From contig DASYXZ010000056.1 of the NCBI GenBank assembly GCA_035934315.1, positions 1-31,688 on the forward strand: a DNA stretch of 31,688 nucleotides, given 5' to 3'. Below, one piece after another: positions 14,807-22,532 of this stretch (the stretch's first letter is position 1; every line of letters starts with the position of its first letter). Source of the stretch: DASYXZ01 sp035934315 (GTDB taxonomy: Bacteria; Acidobacteriota; Terriglobia; UBA7540). The notes under the pieces are model-generated. The model was not told where the DNA came from and ran no database searches. It saw nothing but the letters and a program-made list of their open reading frames with translations. The position numbers were made by a program, and so were the translations under genes.

Positions 14807-15039
14807 CGGGTGGCCAAATAGCGGTCATGCGCCCGGCTCACATCATGGCGGCCGCTTCCTCTTCGCGCCGGGGTGATGCGGAGTGGACCCTCCGCTCGCA
14901 GATAGCCTCGCTCGGTCAAGTATTGCTTTAAGGCTGCCTGGACAACTGCGGTGAACGAGGGCGGCGCCTCTTGCGCCCGAACATAGCTTTCCACAGCGCT
15001 GGCGAGGTCGTCAGGAATAGTTACAGTAGCGCGTCTCAT
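14803..15039 (-). CDS. Ribbon-helix-helix antitoxin, VapB family
   Basis: 78 residues. The N-terminus RRATVTIPDDLASAVESYVR is a typical ribbon-helix-helix with the DNA-contacting strand first. The C-terminal arginine-rich tail (SGRHDVSRAHDRYLATR) would neutralise the toxin. It should bind and block the VapC encoded immediately downstream and autoregulate the operon. The -10 box ends 8 bases from the ATG, so the mRNA is likely leaderless or nearly so. Confidence 0.85.
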   Translation of the reverse strand: MRRATVTIPDDLASAVESYVRAQEAPPSFTAVVQAALKQYLTERGYLRAEGPLRITPARRGSGRHDVSRAHDRYLATR

Positions 15040-15086
15040 ATTTGGATATTATAACACCGATTGGTGAAACTGGTGAAACTAGCACC
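15040..15086 (-). promoter_or_regulatory. vapBC promoter with operator-like repeats
   Basis: On the minus strand a perfect TATAAT lies at 15053-15048, and TTCACC about 18 bases upstream can act as -35. The same stretch holds a CACC-N4-GGTG palindrome (15055-15066) and two exact tandem copies of TGGTGAAAC (15062-15070 and 15071-15079), followed by AGCACC. These repeats overlap the -35 region, as expected for binding by the ribbon-helix-helix antitoxin. Confidence 0.6.
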
Positions 15087-15139
15087 AACAGAGTCCAAAG
15101 AGTGTGAACCAACTACCAGCCGCTTCCCTCTGCCGGCCC

Positions 15140-15436
15140 CTAGCCGCCGGCGATGGCTCCTATAATGAGAAAGGGCTCAGCGCCTGTCGCCACGGCGTCG
15201 GGCAGCGGGGCGTCAGGCGGTTCGTGGGAGAAGTCCTCCCCGCAGGCGAAAAACCTGATGAACGGCCGGCGCTTCTGCGTCACGTGGTCGCGCACAGTCC
15301 CGCACAACACCGGATAGCGGGCTTCGAGCGCGTCAAGGATTGCGCGCTGCGTCACCGCACCCTTCACGTCGAGAGTCACCTCGGCATCAACGTGCGCCAG
15401 CGTTCGCAGATGTTGCGGCAGTTCGACTCGGATCAT
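15140..15436 (-). CDS. MoaD/ThiS-like small sulfur-carrier (ubiquitin-like) protein
   Basis: 98 residues with a beta-grasp pattern (MIRVELPQHLRTLA, VTQRAILDALEARYPVL) and the diagnostic C-terminal di-glycine in IIGAIAGG. In MoaD and ThiS this Gly-Gly end is adenylated by an E1-like enzyme and then thiocarboxylated. No molybdopterin or thiamine gene is adjacent; instead it starts 5 bases after the Asp-box propeller gene, so the two form an operon. A ThiF/MoeB-type E1 is encoded about 7 kb away. The role may be sulfur transfer or protein modification; the sequence does not decide. Confidence 0.8.
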   Translation of the reverse strand: MIRVELPQHLRTLAHVDAEVTLDVKGAVTQRAILDALEARYPVLCGTVRDHVTQKRRPFIRFFACGEDFSHEPPDAPLPDAVATGAEPFLIIGAIAGG

Positions 15437-15441
15437 AGTAA

Positions 15442-16620
15442 TTACTTAAGCGTCTGGGCCTCGACCGAAAGCACGGGCGGAAGATCGCGGACGATGGCCA
15501 TCCAACTATCTCCGGCATCGGCAGATGCGTAGACCTGGCCGCCGCTGGTGCCGAAATACACGCCGCACTTATCGAGCGAGTCCACGGCCGTCGCGTCGCG
15601 CAATATATTGACGTAGACATTACTTTGCGGCAGGCCTTTGGTGAGCGCCTCCCACTCGTTGCCGCCCTTCTTGCTGCGGTAAACGCGCAGCTTGCCGTCA
15701 GGCACAAAGTGCTCCGCGTCGCTCTTGATGGGGAACACGTAGACGGTGTCGGGCTCGTGCGAGTGAACCTCAATCGAGAACCCGAAGTCGGTGGGCAAAT
15801 TTCCGCTGACCTCGTGCCAAGACTCGCCCGCGTCGTCAGTGCGATTCACGTCCCAGTGCAACTGCATGAACAGCGTTTTGGGGCGCGACGGGTGCAGGGC
15901 GAGACGGTGAACGCAAAAGCCAACCTCCACATTCGGGTCAGGAAGGTATTTCGACTTCAGCCCGCGGTTGATCGGCTTCCACGTCTTGCCCCCGTCGTCG
16001 GTGCGGAAAGCTCCGGCTGCCGAGATGGCGATAAACATCCGGTTGGGATTGGTGGGGTCAATAATAATTGTGTGCAGGCACATTCCGCCCGCGCCCGGCT
16101 GCCACTTGGGCCCTGTGCCGTGACCGCGCAGTCCGGCGAGTTCATGCCACGTCACGCCGGCATCAGTCGTGCGAAAAATAGCTGCGTCCTCCACCCCGGC
16201 GTAAACAGTATTTGGATCGGTGAGCGACGGCTCGAGATGCCAGACTCGTTTGAACTCCCACGGGTGCTGCGTGCCGTCGTAAAATTGATGCGTGGTGAGC
16301 GGTTTGCCGGTTTCGGCAGATGTGTCATAAACGAATTTGTTGCTCTGGCCAACCGGCATTCCACCCGGCGCAGGCGGTGGCGCGCCTCCGGGCACTTCCC
16401 AAGTCTTGCCGCCATCGCTCGAGCGCTGGATCAGTTGCCCAAACCAGCCGCTAGTTTGCGACGCATAGATTCGATTGGGATCCACGGGCGATCCCTTCAT
16501 GTGATAAATCTCCCAGCCCGCAAAGTGAGGACCGCTGACGTCCCACTTCTCACGCTTGCCGTCCGAAGTTAGAATGAATGCGCCTTTCCTTGTGCCCACT
16601 AGTAGCCGTACTCCGCTCAT
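15442..16620 (-). CDS. Cytoplasmic Asp-box (BNR/sialidase-like) beta-propeller protein
   Basis: 392 residues. Six Asp-box repeats of the S/T-x-D-x-G-x-T-W type are visible: SSDGGKTW, TTDAGVTW, TDDGGKTW, TDDAGESW, the degenerate SKKGGNEW, and SADAGDSW. This indicates a beta-propeller. There is no signal peptide or membrane helix, unlike secreted sialidases, and the catalytic Arg triad of sialidases is not evident, so glycosidase activity should not be assumed. AAGGAGG (plus-strand 16631-16637) is a strong ribosome-binding site. It is the first gene of a two-gene operon with the MoaD/ThiS-like protein. The tight pairing suggests that the propeller is the partner or target of the small carrier. 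Confidence 0.8.
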   Translation of the reverse strand: MSGVRLLVGTRKGAFILTSDGKREKWDVSGPHFAGWEIYHMKGSPVDPNRIYASQTSGWFGQLIQRSSDGGKTWEVPGGAPPPAPGGMPVGQSNKFVYDTSAETGKPLTTHQFYDGTQHPWEFKRVWHLEPSLTDPNTVYAGVEDAAIFRTTDAGVTWHELAGLRGHGTGPKWQPGAGGMCLHTIIIDPTNPNRMFIAISAAGAFRTDDGGKTWKPINRGLKSKYLPDPNVEVGFCVHRLALHPSRPKTLFMQLHWDVNRTDDAGESWHEVSGNLPTDFGFSIEVHSHEPDTVYVFPIKSDAEHFVPDGKLRVYRSKKGGNEWEALTKGLPQSNVYVNILRDATAVDSLDKCGVYFGTSGGQVYASADAGDSWMAIVRDLPPVLSVEAQTLK

Positions 16621-16730
16621 ACTTTCTCTTCCTCCTTACTTGAGTTTCCGGAGATGCGCGCCGTCGGGCATCGCGCCAGCGGCGCACACACCAGTTATGA
16701 TGTATACGACAAATCAAGTTGGATTTGCAA

Positions 16731-16753
16731 GAATTCAAACAGAATTCAAACAG
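16731..16753. repeat. Short tandem repeat GAATTCAAACA
   Basis: GAATTCAAACA occurs twice in tandem within the spacer between the DUF421 gene and the propeller gene. This 198-base spacer otherwise shows only the propeller ribosome-binding site. Confidence 0.4.
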
Positions 16754-16818
16754 CTCCTCAAAAGCGGGCCGCCCCCGCCCATCCTGAACCGCAGAAAGCT
16801 CGGACCGCCTCATCCGCA

Positions 16819-17397
16819 TCAAGCGCGACCCCGAAGCTGGGCCAACTCGCGGGAGATGCCGTTAAGGCGTTCGAGCAATTCCTTGTGGCGAGCCACTTCC
16901 GGCGCGGGCGTTTTGCCGGTGAATGAAATGATACCGCCCGGCTCAAGCACGGCGCGCTGCACCTCATCGAGCGATGCGAAACCCTGGCGATGCGCGGCCG
17001 CTTCAAGCTCGCTCATGGTGACCAAATCTTTTTTCAGGTTCTCCTCATTCACCTTGCCCCGGTCCACGAGCAAATCACTTTCTCCTTCAATCAAGCGATC
17101 AAGTTTCCGGTGTCCGTAAAGAAAACGGACCACGAAATAATTAATGGCGAGCAGCGTGGAGGCGCCGATAACCCCACCCGTGACTGTGACATCATCACCG
17201 ATGATGGCGTTCTGCACGGTATTCGAAATGGTCAGCAGCACGACCAGGTCAAAAGGATTAAGCTGCGCCAGCTCGCGCTTACCGGCCAATCGCAAACCCA
17301 CAACCAGGAAAACATAAATGAAAGTGGGCCGCAGAATTTTTTCAAGCACAGGCAGTCCCAGCACAAACATGTCGGTAAAAAGTTTGGTGTGCATCAT
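16819..17397 (-). CDS. DUF421 (YetF-like) membrane protein
   Basis: 192 residues. Three N-terminal transmembrane helices (about residues 20-40, 48-65 and 75-93) contain the family motifs RLAGKRELAQLNPFDLVVLLTISN and GDDVTVTGG. The C-terminal soluble part (DRLIEGESDLLVDRGKVNEENL) is the typical cytoplasmic DUF421 region, followed by a helical end. Bacillus relatives include YetF and spore-associated proteins, but the molecular function is unknown. Either of two adjacent ATG codons (17397 or 17394) can start it. It is divergent from yqeY. Confidence 0.85.
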   Translation of the reverse strand: MMHTKLFTDMFVLGLPVLEKILRPTFIYVFLVVGLRLAGKRELAQLNPFDLVVLLTISNTVQNAIIGDDVTVTGGVIGASTLLAINYFVVRFLYGHRKLDRLIEGESDLLVDRGKVNEENLKKDLVTMSELEAAAHRQGFASLDEVQRAVLEPGGIISFTGKTPAPEVARHKELLERLNGISRELAQLRGRA

Positions 17398-17444
17398 TTC
17401 TCCTCGGTGCTCAAAGTCCCTTCAGGGGTCAACTTTCGACTGTT

Positions 17445-17477
17445 CATATACCAGGTGTCAACTGATTATGGTATATT
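17445..17477. promoter_or_regulatory. Divergent extended -10 promoters between DUF421 and yqeY
   Basis: ATATACC (17446-17452) and GGTATAT (17470-17476) form an inverted repeat. On the plus strand this gives TGG-TATATT (extended -10, 17469-17477) for yqeY; on the minus strand it gives TGG-TATATG for the DUF421 gene. Neither has a convincing -35. The symmetry may also serve one regulator for both genes. Confidence 0.4.
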
Positions 17478-17505
17478 CGCCGGGAGTTTTTGGAGATCGA
17501 TAGAA

Positions 17506-17955
17506 ATGGCGCTGGTCGAACTAATAGACAAGGATCTGGTGGCCGCGATGAAGGCGCGCGAAGAGTTGCGCCTCTCTGTGCTGCGCATGATGAAGACCGC
17601 ATTAAAACTGAAACAAACGCAAACCGGCAAAGCGCTGGACGACGCGCAGGCCGTCGCGGTGTTCCGCATCCTGGTGAACCAGCGGCGCGATTCCGCGGAG
17701 CAATTTCGCAAGGGCGGGCGCGAGGAAATGGCCGCCAAGGAAGAAGCGGAAATAAAAATTGTGGAAAGTTATCTGCCCGCGGGCGCCAGCGACGAGGAGG
17801 TCGACGCCGCTGTGGCCGCCGCCCTCGCCGAAACGGGCATTACCAGTGCTCAGGAGATGGGCAAAGTGATGAAAGCTGCCATGGCAAAACTGGCGGGCAA
17901 GAACGCGGACGGCAAACGCGTGAGCGAAAAGGTTCGCGCCAAACTGGGAGGGTGA
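17506..17955 (+). CDS. GatB/YqeY domain-containing protein
   Basis: 149 residues. The YqeY family is related to the tail domain of GatB, which binds tRNA in the amidotransferase; the free-standing protein is thought to touch tRNA metabolism, but its role is not settled. Conserved features are DLVAAMKAREELRLSVLRMMKTALK at the N-terminus, RRDSAEQFRKGGRE, the ESYLPAGASDEEV turn and the final GKNADGKRVSEKVRAKL. The ATG at 17506 has GGAG at 17492-17495. The frame is open 500 bases further upstream, but that extension is antisense to the DUF421 gene and is not coding. Confidence 0.9.
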   Translation: MALVELIDKDLVAAMKAREELRLSVLRMMKTALKLKQTQTGKALDDAQAVAVFRILVNQRRDSAEQFRKGGREEMAAKEEAEIKIVESYLPAGASDEEVDAAVAAALAETGITSAQEMGKVMKAAMAKLAGKNADGKRVSEKVRAKLGG

Positions 17956-17959
17956 AAAA

Positions 17960-18084
17960 ATTATGAAGTATGAATTATGAAAGAAAATAGGAAGCCGGTT
18001 GCCATGCACTGGCTCAGGAAGAAAATATTTCCTAACGTCCAACATTCTTCCTCCATTCATAATTCAGACTTCATAATTCATAAT
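17960..18084. repeat. Small inverted-repeat element (ATTATGAAGT type) between yqeY and the OPT gene
   Basis: The 22-base arm at 17960-17981 (ATTATGAAGTATGAATTATG and two more bases) is matched in reverse complement at 18056-18077 with 20 of 22 identities. A further partial arm lies at 18078-18084. The loop of 74 bases has no ORF. The element fills the whole spacer and ends 7 bases before the ATG of the OPT gene, replacing the usual ribosome-binding region. It resembles a miniature non-autonomous element or a REP-like hairpin. Confidence 0.65.
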
Positions 18085-18091
18085 TCAAATC

Positions 18092-20224
18092 ATGCCTACC
18101 GAACTGAAAACTTCCGCTGACGTGCCCGAGCCAGTTTTTCACCCTTACGTTCCGGCTTCCACCATCATGCCGGAGTTCACCTTTCGCGCCGTCATCGTGG
18201 GCGCGCTGCTTGGCGTCGTCTTTGGCGCGGTCTCCGTTTATCTCGCCCTGCGCGCCGGGCTCACGGTGAGCGCGTCCATCCCCATCGCCGTCCTCTCCAT
18301 CAGCATTTTTAAAAAGCTGGGCAAGTCAACCATCTTGGAAAATAACATCGTTCAGACCACCGGCTCGGCGGGCGAATCAATTGCCGCGGGCGTGGTCTTC
18401 ACTTTGCCGGCGCTAATTTTCCTGGGTTACACGCTGGACTACTCGCGCATCTTCCCCCTGGCGCTGGCAGGCGGCCTGCTGGGAATATTATTTGTCATTC
18501 CCATCCGTATGGCCCTGGTGGTGAAAGAGCACGGCACTCTGATCTATCCGGAGGGCAAAGCCTGCGCCGACGTTTTGATTACCGGCGAGACGGGCGGCAT
18601 CCAGGCGGGAAAAGTTTTTGCCGGCGCGGGCGTGGGCATGCTCTACAAATTCATGATGGGCGAGAGTGGCGGGCTGGCGTTCTGGAAGGCGCAGCCGGAG
18701 TGGCACCCCAGTTGGTATCCGGGGGCAACGCTGGCGGGCGAAGTCACTCCGGAATATCTGGGCGTCGGGTACATCATCGGAACAAAAGTGGCGGGCATCA
18801 TGTTTGCCGGCGGAGTTGTTTCCTGGCTCGTGTTGATTCCACTCTTCAAATTTTTCGGCTCGCACGTGCATGAGATCATTTTCCCTGGAACGGCGCAGAT
18901 TGCAGATATGTCGCCCTCGCAGATCTGGTCGAGCTACATTCGTTATATCGGCGCGGGCGCCGTGACCATGGCGGGACTGATCACATTGGCGCGCACCATT
19001 CCCACCATCGTCAGCGCGTTTCGCGGAGCGTTCCAGCAGTTGAAAGAAAGCGGGATCAGCGGCGGGAAAGCAGTTGAACGCACGGCGCGCGATCTGCCCC
19101 TCACCTTCGTGGCCGGTGGAACGCTGGTGATGGTCATTGGCATCTGGACGCTGCTGGCTTTCGTGGTGAATCCGGGAGCGAGAGGCAACTTTATTTCAGC
19201 AATCCTGATTGTCGTTTTCGGTTTCTTTTTTGCCACCGTCTCGGCGCGCATCGTGGGATTGCTGGGCAATTCGTCCAATCCAATTTCCGGCATGACCATC
19301 GCAACCCTGGTGGCCGTGTGTCTGATCTTTTCACTGGTGGGTTGGGTGGGGGGCATTTATTCCGCCGTCGCCCTCAGCATTGCCGCCGTGGTATGCATCA
19401 GCGCGGCGAGTGGGGGCGCCACCACGCAGGACTTAAAGACGGGATTCCTGGTGGGCGCTACTCCCGGCAAACAAGAGCTGGCATTGGCGGTGGGCGTTTT
19501 GACTTCGGTGTTTGTGATCGGCCTCACCTTGAAACTTTTGGACAAGAGTGCCACGCGGGTGAATCCCCTGCAAATCGCCAACGTTCAAATGACATCGGAC
19601 ATGAAAAACATGGGGACGATGAACTATAACGGGCACGATTACCAGGTGCTCAGCGTTCTTGGATCACCCACTCTTCCGGATGGGCGTTACTACTACGACC
19701 CCGCGACGCGCGCCATTCAGTTCGAAGAAGTGCCGGGGATCGGCTCCAAGGATTATCCCGCGCCGCAAGCCCGGCTGATGAGCGTTGTGATTAACGGCAT
19801 TCTGACGCGTCGGCTACCCTGGACGCTGCTACTGTTCGGCGCTTTCATCGTTATCGCGATGGAGTTGTGCGGGGTGCGCTCGCTGGCCTTTGCCGTGGGT
19901 TCTTATCTTCCGATTTCCACCACCGCCGCAATTTTTGCGGGTGGGGTCGTGAAGTGGCTGGCTCAAAGCTCGGCACGTGCGCCGGAAGAATCGGAAGCGG
20001 GCAGCGGCGCGCTTTTCAGTTCGGGGTTGATTGCCGGAGGCTCGCTCGGCGGCTTGGCCTTGGCTGCCGTGGTTGGGTTCAAAAAAGAAGACATCGTCGC
20101 CGTCGGTTTACGCTGGTTCCCCGGCTTCGCGCAGAGCGACCTTGTCGCGCTCATCATTTTCGTGGGGCTGGCAGCACTACTTTACTTTGTGGCGAAATCA
20201 AAGAACGCTTTGACAGGTTCGTAG
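18092..20224 (+). CDS. OPT family oligopeptide transporter
   Basis: 710 residues, strongly hydrophobic throughout, with about 14-16 membrane helices. OPT family features include the N-terminal EFTFRAVIVGALLGVVFGAVSVYLALRAG, the NNIVQTTGSAGESIAAGVVF segment and the IYPEGKACADVL motif. It likely imports small peptides or peptide-metal chelates by proton coupling, as characterised relatives do. A soluble insertion near residues 490-560 (MTSDMKNMGTMNYNGHDYQV onward) is a conserved region in bacterial members. The ATG follows the inverted-repeat element directly and no Shine-Dalgarno is visible, so translation may be weak or the start may be coupled to the element's fold. Confidence 0.92.
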   Translation: MPTELKTSADVPEPVFHPYVPASTIMPEFTFRAVIVGALLGVVFGAVSVYLALRAGLTVSASIPIAVLSISIFKKLGKSTILENNIVQTTGSAGESIAAGVVFTLPALIFLGYTLDYSRIFPLALAGGLLGILFVIPIRMALVVKEHGTLIYPEGKACADVLITGETGGIQAGKVFAGAGVGMLYKFMMGESGGLAFWKAQPEWHPSWYPGATLAGEVTPEYLGVGYIIGTKVAGIMFAGGVVSWLVLIPLFKFFGSHVHEIIFPGTAQIADMSPSQIWSSYIRYIGAGAVTMAGLITLARTIPTIVSAFRGAFQQLKESGISGGKAVERTARDLPLTFVAGGTLVMVIGIWTLLAFVVNPGARGNFISAILIVVFGFFFATVSARIVGLLGNSSNPISGMTIATLVAVCLIFSLVGWVGGIYSAVALSIAAVVCISAASGGATTQDLKTGFLVGATPGKQELALAVGVLTSVFVIGLTLKLLDKSATRVNPLQIANVQMTSDMKNMGTMNYNGHDYQVLSVLGSPTLPDGRYYYDPATRAIQFEEVPGIGSKDYPAPQARLMSVVINGILTRRLPWTLLLFGAFIVIAMELCGVRSLAFAVGSYLPISTTAAIFAGGVVKWLAQSSARAPEESEAGSGALFSSGLIAGGSLGGLALAAVVGFKKEDIVAVGLRWFPGFAQSDLVALIIFVGLAALLYFVAKSKNALTGS

Positions 20225-20232
20225 AGACTGGC

Positions 20233-20295
20233 GTCGCGGCGGGTTTATCCCGCCATTTTGGTTTTCCCGACGTGGCCGGGTAAAACCGCCGCTAC
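20233..20295. repeat. REP-like GC-rich hairpin element
   Basis: Outer arms GTCGCGGCGGGTTTA (20233-20247) and TAAAACCGCCGCTAC (20281-20295) are complementary at 13 of 15 positions. Inside, GGCGGG (20238-20243) pairs with CCCGCC (20249-20254), and CCCG pairs with CGGG further on. The element starts 8 bases after the OPT stop, so it could also end that transcript. It sits just beyond the stop of the shortened PilZ-like gene. Confidence 0.55.
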
Positions 20296-20319
20296 AGGGG
20301 CAGTGAATCCGCGACCTAT

Positions 20320-20595
20320 TTAAATTGCGGCGGGCGACAGGGCATGCTTCAGCATGATGAGAGCGCCCTCGCGATGCACCACCACCGTGCGCGTCTCCTC
20401 CGCAAACTCTTCGCCCGACGGGTCAATCCCCACCACCGATACTGGGAGCGATACCAGGATTCGTTCGGACCGTGTATGTTCCGACTTCCCATATCGTTCC
20501 AGGAAGCTACTTAGTTCGGATTGCCGGGCCCGGCACTGGTCCCATCTTCTACCACTGAAGGCCTGCAACTGGAATTCATTTCGCGCTGTCCCCAA
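20320..20595 (-). pseudogene. PilZ-like domain protein, probably 3'-truncated
   Basis: 91 residues on the minus strand. The segment TRSERILVSLPVSVVGID has the R-x-x-x-R type start of PilZ-like domains, followed by EEFAEETRTVVVHREGALI. In intact domains the strand ending in GA(L/I)I is followed by several more strands. Here the frame ends 10 residues later, next to the REP-like hairpin, so the 3' half appears lost. A functional PilZ domain would bind cyclic di-GMP; this remnant probably cannot fold fully. The start codon is uncertain. It could alternatively be a genuine short protein. Confidence 0.5.
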
Positions 20596-20641
20596 GTCCG
20601 CGGACCAATGGCCGCGTTAACCCGCCTGTGGTAGGCTTTAA

Positions 20642-21400
20642 ATGATGTCCTATTATCGCCAGCCTTCGATTTCGTTTGGGCCGCCGCTGACGCGGATGGT
20701 GAAGTACCTTATTATTTTCACTTCCGTTGTCTTCGTGCTCACCTTCATCCTCGGTTCGCTGCCCTTTCCGGCTGCCCGGCTATATTTCTGGATTTATCCG
20801 AATTTCTTTTTCGGCCTTCGTCCCGCAGCCATCATCCATTACCCGTTTTTTATCTGGCAGCCGGTCACCTATCTTTTTCTTCACGGAGGCTGGTTTCACA
20901 TCTTCTTCAATCTTTTTGCGTTATGGATGTTCGGGGCGGACCTCGAACGCCTGTGGGGACCCCGTCAATTCTTGTTTTATTTTTTCCTCACGGGCATTGG
21001 CGCGGGGCTTTTTGACGTGATGCTCCAGCCCAATGCCACCATCCCGACCATCGGCAACTCGGGCGCGGTCTATGGATTGCTCATGGCTTACGGACTCCTT
21101 TTTCCCGACCGGCCGATTCTGCTCTGGCTTGTGATCCCCATCAAGGCCAAATGGTTTGTGGTCATCATGGGCCTGATCGAATTCGTCAGCTCGCTGAGCG
21201 GGTCGGGGACGGGCATCAGCCACGTGGCGCACCTGGGCGGCATGTTGTTCGGATTCCTCTACCTGCGCGGCAGTGGGCTGCCCTACCGATGGCAACTTCG
21301 GTATCAGGATTGGCGGCGCGCCAGGCTGCGCAGAAAATTCGAAATCTATATGAGCGACAAAGAAAAGAAAAAGGACGATGCCGGAAGATGGATTAATTAG
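20642..21400 (+). CDS. Rhomboid family intramembrane serine protease
   Basis: 252 residues with six membrane helices. The catalytic serine is S140 in TIGNSGAVYGLL and the catalytic histidine H197 in ISHVAHLGGMLFG, the Ser-His dyad of rhomboids. HGGWFHIFFNLFALWMFG supplies the helix 2 HxxxN motif. A cytoplasmic, basic C-terminal tail of about 45 residues follows the last helix (RYQDWRRARLRRKFEIY, then KEKKKDD). It cleaves membrane proteins within or near the bilayer; its substrates are unknown. An alternative ATG lies three bases downstream. Confidence 0.93.
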   Translation: MMSYYRQPSISFGPPLTRMVKYLIIFTSVVFVLTFILGSLPFPAARLYFWIYPNFFFGLRPAAIIHYPFFIWQPVTYLFLHGGWFHIFFNLFALWMFGADLERLWGPRQFLFYFFLTGIGAGLFDVMLQPNATIPTIGNSGAVYGLLMAYGLLFPDRPILLWLVIPIKAKWFVVIMGLIEFVSSLSGSGTGISHVAHLGGMLFGFLYLRGSGLPYRWQLRYQDWRRARLRRKFEIYMSDKEKKKDDAGRWIN

Positions 21401-21402
21401 GA

Positions 21403-21434
21403 ATTGACGATTGTTGATTGACGATTCTCGATTT
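21403..21434. repeat. Tandem ATTGACGATT repeat after the rhomboid gene
   Basis: ATTGACGATT occurs at 21403-21412 and 21417-21426 with a 14-base period, followed by the degenerate CTCGATTT. It lies in the convergent spacer between the rhomboid and beta-lactamase-like genes. A weak hairpin, ATGCC (21498-21502) with GGCAT (21513-21517), overlaps the end of the minus-strand gene. Confidence 0.4.
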
Positions 21435-21516
21435 GCCCAACCATAAACCCGAAAAACCAAACTGTATTACTACCCTGAACCGGGGAAGCGGCGTTCGATG
21501 CCGTAAAACAGTGGCA

Positions 21517-22452
21517 TTACTTTTCTGAAATAAACCGTCCATAAGAACTCGACCGACTCAAGCGATCGAAGTATTCATAAACCAGGCGCGCCACTTCCTT
21601 TATGGCGTTTTCGCCCTCGTCATTACTGGCAAGATATGTGGTCATCACGGTCATCACAAAAGGATGGCCGGGAATTTCAATGATGCCCGCGTCACAGCGC
21701 ACCGCGTCAAGTTCTCCGGGCTTGTCCTCAATGCGGACGGTCGCAGGCAGCGCCTTGTTAAACATGCTGTCCTTGGGCAGGCCAATCAGATTGAAATATT
21801 CTTTGGTGTGGGCGGCGTCCAGCACGCTGCCGCTATGAATCTTCTCCAACAATCCAGAAAGCTCGCGGGGTGAAGATACATTTTCCCTGCCTTGTCGCGC
21901 CGCCTCAATGTCAATCATCAGCCGGCGCAGGCGCGTTTCCGTAAACCCCAGGCGTGCGACTTCCGCGTTCACGTTTGCCATCCCCACGCGATTGATGAGG
22001 ATGTTGGTGGCGCCGTTGTCGCTTAATACCACCATGAAGGTGGCCACGTCGCGCAGGGTCATGGTGGCGGTGCCGTCCCCGAGCATGTGCAAAATGGGAT
22101 CGGTATCGCCGGGCGGAAGCTCACTGTGGCGGATGGTGTGCTTTTCATCCAGGGACAGTTTGCCCTCCTGGTCCTGCCGCAGCAGCTCGAGCAGCACGGC
22201 CAATTTGATGGAACTGGCGGTGGGGAACACCAGGACGGCGTTGCGATTAAATGCTTCGCCGGTGGTCAGGTCTTTAATAGCGTAGCCCATCACGCCGCGC
22301 AGATGCTCGGAGACTCGGGTCAACTCCGCATCAAGCTTTGCGTGGAGCGCGCCCTGGAGTAAAGTCGCGCTTTTATCCTGGGCACGGGCCGGCGCGGCTC
22401 CTGCGAAAGCGAAAGCAACCAACGACACTGAAAAAAGAAAACGAATGCACAT
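21517..22452 (-). CDS. Class A beta-lactamase-like serine hydrolase (Beta-lactamase2 family), exported
   Basis: 311 residues with a signal peptide (cleavage near PARAQDKS). The active-site SxxK is S80-S-I-K83 and SDN is at residues 144-146. The third motif reads K244-P-G rather than KTG or KSG. The omega-loop region is IDIEAARQGRENVSSPRE, without the usual ExxLN spacing, although E183 or E190 might serve. This places it among the distant periplasmic beta-lactamase2-type proteins; real beta-lactam hydrolysis is possible but not assured, and penicillin-binding or esterase activity is an alternative. It is monocistronic, about 80 bases downstream of thiF on the same strand. Confidence 0.82.
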   Translation of the reverse strand: MCIRFLFSVSLVAFAFAGAAPARAQDKSATLLQGALHAKLDAELTRVSEHLRGVMGYAIKDLTTGEAFNRNAVLVFPTASSIKLAVLLELLRQDQEGKLSLDEKHTIRHSELPPGDTDPILHMLGDGTATMTLRDVATFMVVLSDNGATNILINRVGMANVNAEVARLGFTETRLRRLMIDIEAARQGRENVSSPRELSGLLEKIHSGSVLDAAHTKEYFNLIGLPKDSMFNKALPATVRIEDKPGELDAVRCDAGIIEIPGHPFVMTVMTTYLASNDEGENAIKEVARLVYEYFDRLSRSSSYGRFISEK

Positions 22453-22532
22453 GGCGGAATTCCTTTTAGCGGAGTGCGGGAGCGAGAGTCAGCAGTGATT
22501 ACCCGGGTCCCGCACTACAAATTTAAAATCAA

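Noticed and set aside
16990..17505. N-terminal extension of the yqeY frame
   Set aside because: It runs antisense through the DUF421 gene and past the promoter; YqeY homology and the ribosome-binding site begin at 17506.
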